Positions 9,129 through 19,142 of a stretch of 64,000 nucleotides of DNA are shown here, piece after piece. Position numbers and translations under genes: made by a program. The notes under the pieces are model-generated. The model searched no databases. It saw only the letters and a program-made list of their open reading frames with translations, and was not told the origin of the DNA. Every line of letters begins with the position of its first letter. The stretch's first letter is position 1. The stretch is from Nocardioides zhouii. Lineage in GTDB: Bacteria; Actinomycetota; Actinomycetes; Propionibacteriales; Nocardioidaceae. The stretch is from assembly GCF_004137345.1 (NCBI RefSeq), contig NZ_SDWV01000018.1:42526-106525 (forward strand), read 5' to 3'.

Positions 9129-9410
9129 TCAGCCGAGCCGCTGGACGCGCGCCCGGTGGTTGCCGGAGTTGTCGCCGTCGATGTCGGAGTCGCGGGTCCG
9201 TGAGATGTGGTCGACCTTCTCCTGGTTGCCCTGCACCGGTTGCGCGGCGATGAGGGTGTCGCGCTCGTAGGCGTGCGACTTGTCGGTGTTGCGGTAGTAG
9301 CGGTACAGCGCCCAGTACGTCGCTGCCCCACCCGCCGGGCCGGCGGCGAGGATCCACCCAGGGGCGCCGTCGCCCGCCATCACCACCACCTGGGTCATCT
9401 CGGCGATCAT
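9129..9410 (-). CDS. Small membrane protein of the SPFH operon, unknown
   Basis: 93 residues. One hydrophobic segment (GWILAAGPAGGAATYWALYR, about 17-36) could span the membrane, followed by a polar tail rich in Asp, Asn and Arg. The ATG overlaps the stop of the zinc-ribbon gene (ATGA), which fixes the start and ties it to that operon. I do not recognise a family. Its position suggests a third partner of the SPFH/zinc-ribbon pair. Confidence 0.7.
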   Translation of the reverse strand: MIAEMTQVVVMAGDGAPGWILAAGPAGGAATYWALYRYYRNTDKSHAYERDTLIAAQPVQGNQEKVDHISRTRDSDIDGDNSGNHRARVQRLG

Positions 9411-10669
9411 GCGGACACCACCAGGATCCAGCCCGCGATGCCCTCGAGGACCGTGCCGACCGTCAGCGCCGCGGCGAGCAGCCGCCACTGGGAGACCGGG
9501 ACGCTGCCCATCGTCTCCCCCGTACGCGCGTTGACCGCGATGTAGTGCAGCATCTTGGTGTTCTCCTGGTAGTAGGAGTAGAGCCACACCGGCAGGTACA
9601 TGGACACCCAGCGGGAGCCGCCGACGTCCACCTTCTCCGCCTCCCAGCGCACGCCCCGGTCGAACTGCGTCAGCGAGCCCTCCACCTGCGAGCGACCGAT
9701 CGAGAGCAGCTGGTCCTCCAGCACCGGCTCCAGGTCGCTCACGTCGAGGTCACGCTTCTCGCTGGTGAAGCCGACCAGATAGCTGGAGTTCCACTTCACC
9801 GCGTTCTTCGTGTCGAACGGCAGGACAGTGTTGACGATGTTGTTGGTGGTGGAGCCGCCCATCTGGGCGCGGTCCGCGGCGCCCTCGACGGTCAGGTCGT
9901 CGACGGTGAAGGCGACCGAGCGATCGAGGCGGTAGACATCGGCGGCGTAGTAGGTCGTCGAGTTGTCGCCGTTCTTCTCGGTCCACCGTCGGGTCTCCAC
10001 CTCGCCCGTCCCGGCGTACGCCGCCTCGGCGCGGGCGTCGATCACGAGGTAGGGCAGGTAGACGCCGAGCACGTTCTCCGGGATGAACTCCTTCTTGAAC
10101 CGCGGGTGCGCGAAGAGCCGCCGCTTGGAGGCGAACTCGCGGATCTTCTCGACGGCCTCGGCGTGCGTCAGCCGGAACGGCAGCACCGCGTCGGGGACCG
10201 CTCCGTTCGGCGTCTGCTGGTTGACGTTGAGGGTGTGGCGGCACCAGTGGCAGCGGGCATTCATCGCGTGGGCCGTGTCGACCACGACGTCGGCACCGCA
10301 CCCGCCGCAGGTCATCGTGATGACGTCGTCGTCGGACGAGATCTCCCCCGCTCCGCCGGCGATGACGACGCCCTGGAGCTCGTCGATGCCGACGCCCAGG
10401 CCGAACTCCTCCTCGACCCGCGCCTCCTGCCACTCGTGGCGGCAGAACAGGCAGACCAGCATGCCGGTGGTGGCGCGCTGGCGTACGTCGGTCGACCCGC
10501 ACTTCGGGCACCGGTTGATGCCGTCGTTCAGTGACTCGTTGACGGTGTCGATGTCCGGGCCCGGCTCGGGCTCGGCGCGCGCTGCCGCCAGCTCCTCCTC
10601 GAGGGAGAGCGGCGGACCGTCGAAGACGGGGCCGTCCGGGTCGCGCGGCGGGGGCTGGTCAGATGCCAA
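9407..10669 (-). CDS. Double zinc-ribbon membrane-anchored protein (TFIIB-type zinc finger)
   Basis: 420 residues. After a Pro/Asp/Glu-rich start there are two four-cysteine zinc ribbons: C54, C57, C73, C76 and C121, C124, C140, C143. A large beta-rich middle follows (FRLTHAEAVEKI... YLPVWLYSYY). One hydrophobic C-terminal helix lies at about 398-418 (LLAAALTVGTVLEGIAGWIL). The layout resembles Bacillus YdjG, which is encoded with the SPFH protein YdjI and linked to PspA membrane-stress complexes. It overlaps the SPFH gene by 11 bases at its start and the next gene by 4. No catalytic motif is seen; an adaptor role at the membrane is inferred. Confidence 0.75.
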   Translation of the reverse strand: MASDQPPPRDPDGPVFDGPPLSLEEELAAARAEPEPGPDIDTVNESLNDGINRCPKCGSTDVRQRATTGMLVCLFCRHEWQEARVEEEFGLGVGIDELQGVVIAGGAGEISSDDDVITMTCGGCGADVVVDTAHAMNARCHWCRHTLNVNQQTPNGAVPDAVLPFRLTHAEAVEKIREFASKRRLFAHPRFKKEFIPENVLGVYLPYLVIDARAEAAYAGTGEVETRRWTEKNGDNSTTYYAADVYRLDRSVAFTVDDLTVEGAADRAQMGGSTTNNIVNTVLPFDTKNAVKWNSSYLVGFTSEKRDLDVSDLEPVLEDQLLSIGRSQVEGSLTQFDRGVRWEAEKVDVGGSRWVSMYLPVWLYSYYQENTKMLHYIAVNARTGETMGSVPVSQWRLLAAALTVGTVLEGIAGWILVVSA

Positions 10670-11849
10670 GAGCCTTGGCCTTCGCGGCGTCGTAGTCCTC
10701 CTGCGTGATCAGGCCGGCGTCGAGCATCTCCTTGGCGCGCTTGAGCACCGCGACCGGGTCGTCGGCGGCGGGTGCGGCGGCCGGAGCCGGTGCCGCCGGA
10801 GCGGGGGGAGCGGCCGGCGCCTGCTGGGTCGGCTGCTGCAGGCCGCCGAGGCCCATGCCACCGGTGGCCATGCCCATCCCGATCAGCCCGCCCGGTCCGG
10901 CGTTCTCGCCGGCGGACTCGATGCCCGCGGCGACGGACGCCTGGAGGTTCGAGTTGCCGCGCGAGCCCGACAGGGCGTCGGCACGCTGGACGTTCTTGAG
11001 CAGCTCGCGGGTGTTCTCGTCGTACTCGATCGAGATGATCGCCGTCTTGACGATCTCCAGCCCGCGGTCGGTGCGCCACCGGTAGTTCTCCTCGACCGCG
11101 GCCGAGAGCGACTGCGCGAAGCCGACGGAGTCCTGCTGGAGCCGCGCGATCCGGTTCCCCTTGGCGGGGTCGTTGGTGTACATCGAGAAGGCCGGCGCGA
11201 GCGATCCGACGACCTCGTTGAAGAGCTGCTCGCCCGCGGGGTTGTCGATGTTGGTGAAGTCGAAGACGCCCTTGCCACTGATGACGCCCGCGGAGACGAA
11301 GTTGCGGATGAAGGTCAGCGGGTCGGTGATCTTGAGCGTGTACGTGCCGCGCGTGATGGCGCCGACCTGCGTGTTCAGGAACGCATCGTCCCAGTAGATC
11401 TCCGACTGGGTGCCGAACTTGTTGTTGGGGAGCTCCTTGAGCGCGACGAAGATCGCGGTCTGCTGCGAGCCGGGGCGACCACCGAACTTGAAGCGCTCCC
11501 AGCTCTGCTTGATCAGCGAGTCGACGAGGCCACCGCCGGAGAAGACCGACTGCGAGGCCGACTCCTCGGAGTCCCAGATGTAGCCGCCGGGCTGGGCGGC
11601 GAAGCCGGTGAAGGCACCGTCCTGGATCAACACCAGGCCGTAGCCCTCCGGCACGACGATCTTCGAGCCGTTGGTGATCACGCCGTCGGACGCGCCGGCG
11701 TTGGCGCCGCGCCCCTGGTTCTCGTCCCGGCGCACGGCCGGGAAGACCGCGGCCGTGGCGGGCAGCCCGTCGGGAACCGTGTAGAAGTCGAGCCACTGGT
11801 CGGCCAGCGTGCCGCCGATGGCGCCGCTCACAGCCTGGAAGAGTCCCAT
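10659..11849 (-). CDS. SPFH domain protein with C-terminal SHOCT motif (YdjI-like)
   Basis: 396 residues. The N-terminal two thirds form an SPFH/virion-core-protein type domain (IVVPEGYGLVLIQDGAF, GTYTLKITDPLTFIRNFV). A Pro/Ala linker (about 335-355) leads to a C-terminal SHOCT-type helix pair, DDPVAVLKRAKEMLDAG followed by LITQEDYDAAKAKALG. SPFH proteins form membrane-associated scaffolds. There is no obvious N-terminal transmembrane helix, as in YdjI. The start has GGAGGG 7 nt upstream, and a TACTGT hexamer (11904-11909) could be its promoter. First gene of a three-gene operon. No pspA gene lies in the window. Confidence 0.88.
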   Translation of the reverse strand: MGLFQAVSGAIGGTLADQWLDFYTVPDGLPATAAVFPAVRRDENQGRGANAGASDGVITNGSKIVVPEGYGLVLIQDGAFTGFAAQPGGYIWDSEESASQSVFSGGGLVDSLIKQSWERFKFGGRPGSQQTAIFVALKELPNNKFGTQSEIYWDDAFLNTQVGAITRGTYTLKITDPLTFIRNFVSAGVISGKGVFDFTNIDNPAGEQLFNEVVGSLAPAFSMYTNDPAKGNRIARLQQDSVGFAQSLSAAVEENYRWRTDRGLEIVKTAIISIEYDENTRELLKNVQRADALSGSRGNSNLQASVAAGIESAGENAGPGGLIGMGMATGGMGLGGLQQPTQQAPAAPPAPAAPAPAAAPAADDPVAVLKRAKEMLDAGLITQEDYDAAKAKALGI

Positions 11850-11903
11850 TGCCGATTCCCTCCGGAAGGATCCACGCGGGTGCAGCCGCCCCCGACGGCC
11901 GCA

Positions 11904-11909
11904 ACAGTA
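11904..11909 (-). promoter_or_regulatory. -10 hexamer of the SPFH operon
   Basis: TACTGT on the minus strand about 55 nt before the ATG leaves room for a leader that carries the GGAGGG ribosome binding site. No clear -35 was seen. Confidence 0.4.
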
Positions 11910-11943
11910 GCGCTCGGAGACCCGCCGCGGCAGGCTCTTCCGG

Positions 11944-13239
11944 TCAGGCGAGCCGGGTCGGGTGGCCGCCCGGGATGTCGACGTACGGGTCGTAGGGCGT
12001 CCGCGTGTAGACGAAGGTCGCGCACTCGAGGTGGCTGATCGACCCGCCCGGACGGCGTACGACGTCGAGGGGCTCGCCGCGGTGGTAGCCCAGGACGCCG
12101 CGCAGCACGCCGCCGGACAGCTCGAAGCGCTCCTTGAGCAGCCCGCCGCGCGCCATCAGCCGCAGCTCGAGACCCTCGTTGTGCCAGCGCACGTCGTACG
12201 CAGTGTTGCCCCAGAACCACACCCCCGGCACGCCGGCCACGTCGTCGGGCAGGACCGCCGTCGGCCGCCAGGGCGCGGGTCGGTCCTCCGAGGCGTCCGG
12301 ATCACCCTCGATCAGGGAGACGGCCAGGTCCTGCGGGGCGATGCCGGTCGTGGCGTTGGTCAGCACCACCGCGCCGATGCCGCTGTCGGGATCCACGTGC
12401 AGCGACGCCATGAAGCCGGGCATCGAGCCGTCGTGCCCGACGAGCCGGCCGCCCGGGTGCACGCCCAGCATCAGGCCGAGGCCGTAGCCCGGCTGCACCG
12501 GGCGGCCCATCTCCTCCAGCGTCTCCGGCGTCAGCAGGTCGGGGCGCGTGCCGCCGAGCACCTGCCCCCACGTCACGAGGTCGGCCAGCGTCGACCAGAG
12601 CTGGCCGGCCGGCGCCATCGCACCGGTCTCGGTCAGCGGCTCGTGCACGCGGATGCCGGTGAAGTGGTCGACGCTCCAGCCGGGCTGGGCTCCTGGCCTC
12701 GGGAGGTACGACGTCGACCGCATGCCGAGCGGCCGGAGCAGCCGCTCGTTGACCAGCTCGCGCCAGGGCGCGCCGAAGCGCCGCGCGACGACCTCACCGA
12801 GGAGTCCGTAGCCGAGGTTCGAGTAGTGGAACCACTCCCCCGGCCCGGCGACCCGGCCGGAGCCGTCGTTGGCGGCGGCGAGCGAGGTGAAGTCGCGGCC
12901 CCGCGTGCGTTCCCACCACAGTCCGCGCGGCTCGCTCTGCATGCCGGACGCGTGCGCCAGCGCGTGGCGCACGGTCACCTCGCCGTAGCCGACCTCGCCG
13001 AGGTGGGCCGACAGCGGGTCGTCGAGGTCCAGCAGTCCCGCGTCGCGGGCCTGCATCACCAGGACGGCGGTCATCGTCTTGGTGATGGACCCGATCCGGT
13101 ACTGGCCGTCGAGCCCCGGCGCGTCGCCCGCCCCGCCGGCCCACACCGCGCCGTAGCGGTCGAAGACGGCACCGACCACGGACGTCAGCCGGCCCTCGGC
13201 CTGCGCCACGTCCAGCAGTCGCTGGCGCTGGTCACTCAT
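11944..13239 (-). CDS. Serine hydrolase of the beta-lactamase (class C/DD-peptidase) superfamily
   Basis: 431 residues. Active-site motifs are present in order: SxxK at 51-54 (GSITKTMTA), YxN at 139-141 (HYSNLGYG), and HDG at 269-271 in place of KTG. The HxG version is common in esterase- and peptidase-like members rather than true beta-lactamases. There is no signal peptide, so it is probably cytosolic. The last ~100 residues form an extra beta-rich domain. The substrate cannot be told. A TAGGGT hexamer 6 nt upstream of the ATG implies its own leaderless message despite lying only 39 bases beyond gcvP. Confidence 0.85.
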   Translation of the reverse strand: MSDQRQRLLDVAQAEGRLTSVVGAVFDRYGAVWAGGAGDAPGLDGQYRIGSITKTMTAVLVMQARDAGLLDLDDPLSAHLGEVGYGEVTVRHALAHASGMQSEPRGLWWERTRGRDFTSLAAANDGSGRVAGPGEWFHYSNLGYGLLGEVVARRFGAPWRELVNERLLRPLGMRSTSYLPRPGAQPGWSVDHFTGIRVHEPLTETGAMAPAGQLWSTLADLVTWGQVLGGTRPDLLTPETLEEMGRPVQPGYGLGLMLGVHPGGRLVGHDGSMPGFMASLHVDPDSGIGAVVLTNATTGIAPQDLAVSLIEGDPDASEDRPAPWRPTAVLPDDVAGVPGVWFWGNTAYDVRWHNEGLELRLMARGGLLKERFELSGGVLRGVLGYHRGEPLDVVRRPGGSISHLECATFVYTRTPYDPYVDIPGGHPTRLA

Positions 13240-13245
13240 GGAGAG

Positions 13246-13251
13246 ACCCTA
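13246..13251 (-). promoter_or_regulatory. Leaderless -10 hexamer of the serine hydrolase
   Basis: TAGGGT on the minus strand, exactly 6 nt before ATG 13239. Confidence 0.55.
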
Positions 13252-13278
13252 GTGGGGGTCCACCATCGGGCGCCCCGA

Positions 13279-16149
<2,871 letters not shown>

Positions 16150-16150
16150 G

Positions 16151-16212
16151 GGCACTCCTTGAGGTCACTCGGATGACCTCCCATCTGTCGGCCCGGTGGC
16201 CTCCAGAGTGCC
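16151..16212 (-). promoter_or_regulatory. Predicted expression platform of the glycine riboswitch
   Basis: On the minus strand GGCACTC (16206-16212), just beyond the aptamer, is perfectly complementary to GAGTGCC (16151-16157), which covers the end of the AAGGAG ribosome binding site. A flanking AGG/CCT pair can extend this helix. Between them lies a separate perfect 7-bp hairpin (16161-16180, GAGGTCA with TGACCTC) directly before the AAGGAG. This suggests control of translation start by sequestration. The switching order is inferred. Confidence 0.45.
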
Positions 16213-16214
16213 AA

Positions 16215-16314
16215 CCCGTGCGGTCCTGGTGCCTGAGAGGTTCCGGGAGGAATTGCCCCTTCGGCGCACTGCGACCTGCCCGAGGACGTGGCCGCAACGA
16301 CTCTCCCGCACGGG
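16215..16314 (-). ncRNA. Glycine riboswitch aptamer upstream of gcvP
   Basis: On the minus strand a perfect 9-bp closing stem (CCCGTGCGG at 16306-16314 with CCGCACGGG at 16215-16223) encloses the conserved glycine aptamer elements GGGAGAGTC, GCCGAAGGGGCAA, then CCTCTCAGGCACCAGGACC. A CTCTGGAG element (16200-16207) follows, as is common after single aptamers. Only one full aptamer is visible. Glycine binding is expected to raise gcvP expression, as for most members of the class. Confidence 0.88.
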
Positions 16315-16328
16315 ATGTCGGCGTTTCC

Positions 16329-16334
16329 AGTTTA
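16329..16334 (-). promoter_or_regulatory. -10 hexamer of the gcvP riboswitch transcript
   Basis: TAAACT on the minus strand ends 15 nt before the aptamer stem and fits the -10 pattern. It sits between the neighbouring MerR terminator and the riboswitch. No strong -35 was found. Confidence 0.45.
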
Positions 16335-16354
16335 GCGATACGCAACAGAAATGG

Positions 16355-16385
16355 ACGAAGCCGCCCGGTCGTCGGGCGGCTTCGT
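16355..16385 (-). terminator. Terminator of the MerR gene at 16417-17031
   Basis: A perfect 13-bp stem (ACGAAGCCGCCCG and complement) with a 5-nt loop. On the minus strand it is followed by CCATTTCTGTTG, a modest T-rich run. Confidence 0.75.
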
Positions 16386-16416
16386 CGGAGGGTTCTGGTG
16401 CTGATCGAGGTGCTGA

Positions 16417-17031
16417 TCAGCCCGTCTGGCGGGCGGCGCGACGGGCGGCGAGCTCGTCACCGGCGACCGTGCTGGCCGGTTCCTCGGCGGACGTACGCTC
16501 GCTGGGCAGCTCGGCGAGCGTGCCCTCGATCTCGCGCCAGACGCCGCCGATGGCGATGCCGAAGACACCCTGGCCGCCCTGGAGCAGGTCGATGACCTCG
16601 TCGTTGCTGGTGCACTCGTAGACCGAGGCGCCGTCGCTCATGAGGGTGACGCGGGTCAGGTCGTCGGTGCCGCGCTCACGTAGGTGCGTCGTCGCCGTGC
16701 GGATCTGCTGGAGCGAGATGCCCGCGTCGAGCAGTCGCTTGACGACCTTGAGGATCAGGATGTCGCGGAAGGAGTAGAGGCGCTGCGAGCCAGACCCGGC
16801 CGCGCCGCGCACGCTCGGCTCGACGAGGCCGGTGCGGGCCCAGTAGTCGAGCTGGCGATAGGTGATGCCGGCGGCGTTGCACGCGGTCGGGCCGCGGTAG
16901 CCGGTGTCGCTCGGGAGGGGCGAGACGTCGTCGGCGAAGAGCAGTCCCTGCTCCTCGGCGAGACCGGCGGCGTCGGCAGCGGCCTTGGCCGCAGCGGCGT
17001 CGGCGCCCTGTTCGTTCTCGTTGCTACCCAC
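16417..17031 (-). CDS. MerR family transcriptional regulator (Rv1830-like)
   Basis: 204 residues from GTG 17031, which has GGAGGG 7 nt upstream; the frame is open to 17112 but that part lacks a ribosome binding site and family similarity. An acidic/Ala-rich N-terminal stretch precedes the MerR wing-helix region (about 55-125), including NAAGITYRQLDYWARTGL and SFRDILILKVVKRLLDAG. The C-terminal half is of unknown type (effector binding or dimer). The position between the DUF151 nuclease and gcvP matches M. tuberculosis Rv1830. It has its own promoter (17145-17173) and a palindromic MerR-type site upstream. Confidence 0.88.
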   Translation of the reverse strand: MGSNENEQGADAAAAKAAADAAGLAEEQGLLFADDVSPLPSDTGYRGPTACNAAGITYRQLDYWARTGLVEPSVRGAAGSGSQRLYSFRDILILKVVKRLLDAGISLQQIRTATTHLRERGTDDLTRVTLMSDGASVYECTSNDEVIDLLQGGQGVFGIAIGGVWREIEGTLAELPSERTSAEEPASTVAGDELAARRAARQTG

Positions 17032-17144
17032 AGCCAAACCCTCCAGGTCGGTTCCTCCGCTGAGCAGCAACTCCTGGGGGAAGGATCCGCACGGTGCCGG
17101 TCGAACCGACAACCACAGCGGTGGAGTTACAACGAAGACATCTC

Positions 17145-17173
17145 AAGGTAAGCCCGAGAGTTCGGGTTGTCCA
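17145..17173 (-). promoter_or_regulatory. Promoter of the Rv1830-like MerR gene
   Basis: On the minus strand TGGACA (17168-17173, five of six to TTGACA) is followed after exactly 17 nt by TACCTT (17145-17150). The spacer holds a small CCCGA/TCGGG dyad. It would give a 5' leader of just over 100 nt. Confidence 0.55.
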
Positions 17174-17194
17174 TCCACGGGGCGGCGTGTCGCA

Positions 17195-17217
17195 ACCCTC
17201 AACCTCAGGTTGAGGGT
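17195..17217. promoter_or_regulatory. Perfect palindromic MerR-type operator
   Basis: ACCCTCAACCT and AGGTTGAGGGT form a perfect 11+11 palindrome around a single base. It ends about 20 bp upstream of the -35 box of the MerR gene, an activator-like position. A variant of the same site is found at 19071-19094 upstream of garA. MerR dimers bind dyads of this size, and both MerR genes of this block are candidate binders. Confidence 0.6.
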
Positions 17218-17234
17218 AAGTGTTACCAGAGGGA

Positions 17235-17702
17235 TCAGGGAGACTCGAAGTCGTCGGGCGAGACGTGGTCGAGGAACTCGCGGAACCGCTCGACCTCGTC
17301 CTCCTGCTCGGCGGGCACCGCGAGGCCGGCCTCGTCCAGCACGGACTCGGCACAGACGATCCGGGTGCCGGTGCGCAGGGCGAGGGCGATGGAGTCGGAC
17401 GGGCGGGCACCGACCTCGGCGCCACCGGCGAAGACGAGCTGGGCGAAGAACACGTTGTCCTGCATGTCGATGATCCGCACCTCCTCGAGCTGCTGGCCCG
17501 TGGCCTCGAGCACGTCCCGCATGAGGTCGTGGGTCAGCGGACGCGGAGGCGTGACGCCCTGCTGGGCGAAGGCGATGGCCGTCGCCTCCACCGCACCGAT
17601 CCAGATCGGGAGGTAGCGCTCCCCCGTCACCTCTCGCAACAGCACGATCGGCTGGTTCGAGGGCATCTCGACGCGGACTCCGACGACGTCCATTTCGCGC
17701 AT
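17235..17702 (-). CDS. DUF151 / bifunctional nuclease family protein (Rv1829-like)
   Basis: 155 residues, full length for this family. Conserved features are the N-terminal MDVVGVRVEMPSNQPIVLL, LPIWIGAVEATAIAFA, and ARPSDSIALALR. Plant and bacterial members have been reported to cut DNA and RNA, but the cellular role is unclear. In mycobacteria and here it sits between two MerR regulators in the gcvH-garA block. A TAGGGT hexamer 6 nt before the ATG implies a leaderless start separate from the upstream MerR gene. Confidence 0.9.
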   Translation of the reverse strand: MREMDVVGVRVEMPSNQPIVLLREVTGERYLPIWIGAVEATAIAFAQQGVTPPRPLTHDLMRDVLEATGQQLEEVRIIDMQDNVFFAQLVFAGGAEVGARPSDSIALALRTGTRIVCAESVLDEAGLAVPAEQEDEVERFREFLDHVSPDDFESP

Positions 17703-17708
17703 GGCCCC

Positions 17709-17714
17709 ACCCTA
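17709..17714 (-). promoter_or_regulatory. Leaderless -10 hexamer of the DUF151 gene
   Basis: TAGGGT on the minus strand, exactly 6 nt before ATG 17702. Confidence 0.55.
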
Positions 17715-17757
17715 CTCAGACGCCCTGATGGGACCGGGCGGTGCGTCGGCCGAGCGA

Positions 17758-18498
17758 TCAGCCGCGGTCGAGGCCGACCTTCACGAGCGTGGCGTGCAGG
17801 CGTACGGACAGCGCCGCGATCTCCGAGGTGGCGTCCTCGGCCCGCCCGCGGGCCGCGGCGTCGCGACCACGCGCCAGGGGTGCGACCACCTGCTGGACCA
17901 GGCCGACCTCACGGTCGGCGGAGGTCTTGAAGGCGCGCAGGTGGCGGGGCTCGAAGCCGAAGTCGGCGAGCTCGCGAGCCGTCTGGGCGACGACCAGCGC
18001 GTCGCTGTCGAAGTGGCCGGTGCCGGTGCGGGCGCTCAGCAGGCCGAACTGCTCGAGCTGCGAGAGCAGCTCCTCGGAGATGTCGGCGACCTTGAGCAGC
18101 TCGCGGCGCGAGAGCCGCAGGTCGCTGCTGCGGCGGAACGACTCGGGGCTGGGCAGCCCGTCGGAGCTGAGCGCGACCTGCGGGACGGTCGGCACGACCG
18201 ACTCGATCGCCGGCGGCTCGAGCCCGCGGTCGATCGCGTCGAGGTGGTCACCGATGACCTTGAGCGGCAGGTAGTGGTCGCGCTGCATCAGCAGGATGTA
18301 GCGCAGCCGGGCGACGTCGTCGGCGGAGAACTTGCGGTAGCCCGCAGCCGTGCGCTCCGGCTTGACGAGGCCCTGGTCCTCGAGGAACCGGATCTTGGGG
18401 ATGGTGACACCGGGGAAGTCGCCGCGGAGCTGGTCGAGGACCTGCCCGATGTTGAACCGGGCGCCGCGACTCGCGCCTGCGGGCGTCGAGGCACTCAC
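17758..18498 (-). CDS. MerR family regulator (Rv1828/FtsR-like)
   Basis: 246 residues. The N-terminal MerR DNA-binding domain is clear (FNIGQVLDQLRGDFPGVTIP, IRFLEDQGLVKPERTAAGYR, SADDVARLRYILLMQRD). The C-terminal half has a second helical region (RLSRRELLKVADISEELLSQ). It lies 3 bases after garA, as Rv1828 does in M. tuberculosis. The Corynebacterium orthologue FtsR activates ftsZ and affects cell division, which is the best functional guess; no ftsZ is in this window. Confidence 0.9.
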   Translation of the reverse strand: MSASTPAGASRGARFNIGQVLDQLRGDFPGVTIPKIRFLEDQGLVKPERTAAGYRKFSADDVARLRYILLMQRDHYLPLKVIGDHLDAIDRGLEPPAIESVVPTVPQVALSSDGLPSPESFRRSSDLRLSRRELLKVADISEELLSQLEQFGLLSARTGTGHFDSDALVVAQTARELADFGFEPRHLRAFKTSADREVGLVQQVVAPLARGRDAAARGRAEDATSEIAALSVRLHATLVKVGLDRG

Positions 18499-18501
18499 GG
18501 A

Positions 18502-19044
18502 TCAGCTGGCCGGGTGGGAGGAGAAGAACACCAGGCGGTACTTGCCGATCTGGACCTCGTCGCCGTCGTTGAGCGTCACCGAGTCGATCCGGTCGCGGTT
18601 GACGTACGTGCCGTTGAGGCTGCCCACGTCGCCGACGGTGAAGCCCTGGCCCGTACGCCGGAACTCCGCGTGCCGGCGCGACACCGTCACGTCGTCGAGG
18701 AAGATCTCGCTGTCGGGGTGGCGTCCGGCGCCGACGACGTCGGTGTCGAGGAGGAAGCGGCTGCCCGCGCTCGGGCCGCGCTGGACGACCAGCAGGGCGT
18801 GGCCCTCGGGGAGCGCATCGACCGCCGCGGCGTCGACCGGGCTCAGCTGGCGGTCGGAGGACTCGCGCTGGTCGGGCACCCCGAACGTGATCGTGGCGGT
18901 GGACTCCACCTGGCTGGCCCCCGACGGACCGCTCGCAGCCGGGTTGGCGCCGGTGTCGTCCCCGGCGAGCAGCCTGGTGCCGCACTGGGCACAGAAGCGG
19001 GCATCGTCAGGGTTCTGCTTGCCACAAGAGGTGCAGAACGGCAT
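18502..19044 (-). CDS. garA: GarA/OdhI-like FHA protein with an N-terminal zinc ribbon
   Basis: 180 residues. An N-terminal four-Cys zinc ribbon (C4, C7, C18, C21) is followed by a linker and a FHA domain (about 82-175) with GRHP 107-110, SRRH 122-125 and SLNGTYVN 142-149. GarA/OdhI binds 2-oxoglutarate dehydrogenase and glutamate dehydrogenase, and Ser/Thr kinases switch it off by phosphorylating a Thr pair before the FHA domain. The matching place here, VESTATITFG (45-54), has Thr at 49 and 51 but not the canonical ETTSVFR, so the phosphosite is uncertain. AGGAG lies 6 nt before the ATG. Gene order with gcvH and MerR genes supports the assignment. Confidence 0.88.
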   Translation of the reverse strand: MPFCTSCGKQNPDDARFCAQCGTRLLAGDDTGANPAASGPSGASQVESTATITFGVPDQRESSDRQLSPVDAAAVDALPEGHALLVVQRGPSAGSRFLLDTDVVGAGRHPDSEIFLDDVTVSRRHAEFRRTGQGFTVGDVGSLNGTYVNRDRIDSVTLNDGDEVQIGKYRLVFFSSHPAS

Positions 19045-19070
19045 GGAAACTCCTCGACGGATCGACGCCC

Positions 19071-19094
19071 AACCCTCAGCCGAGAGTTGAGGTT
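19071..19094. promoter_or_regulatory. Second MerR-type operator, upstream of garA
   Basis: On the minus strand this reads CTCAAC, four variable bases, then GG-y-TGAGGGT, matching the 17195-17217 palindrome at 15 of 20 positions. It lies in the 98-bp gap between gcvH and garA. A TAGGTT hexamer lies about 14 nt upstream on the minus strand, which would put the operator just after a garA transcription start. Confidence 0.5.
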
Positions 19095-19142
19095 GACGGT
19101 TGGTTCGAACCTATCAGCCGCGCAAGTCGACGCGGCGGTGAA

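Noticed and set aside
11944..13239. A true beta-lactamase
   Set aside because: The third motif is HDG rather than KTG and there is no signal peptide, so a cytosolic esterase or peptidase is more likely.
16195..16214. A second glycine aptamer
   Set aside because: Only a CTCTGGAG remnant follows the first aptamer; the full second core is missing.
17032..17112. Longer start for the Rv1830-like MerR protein
   Set aside because: No ribosome binding site there; GTG 17031 has GGAGGG at 7 nt.
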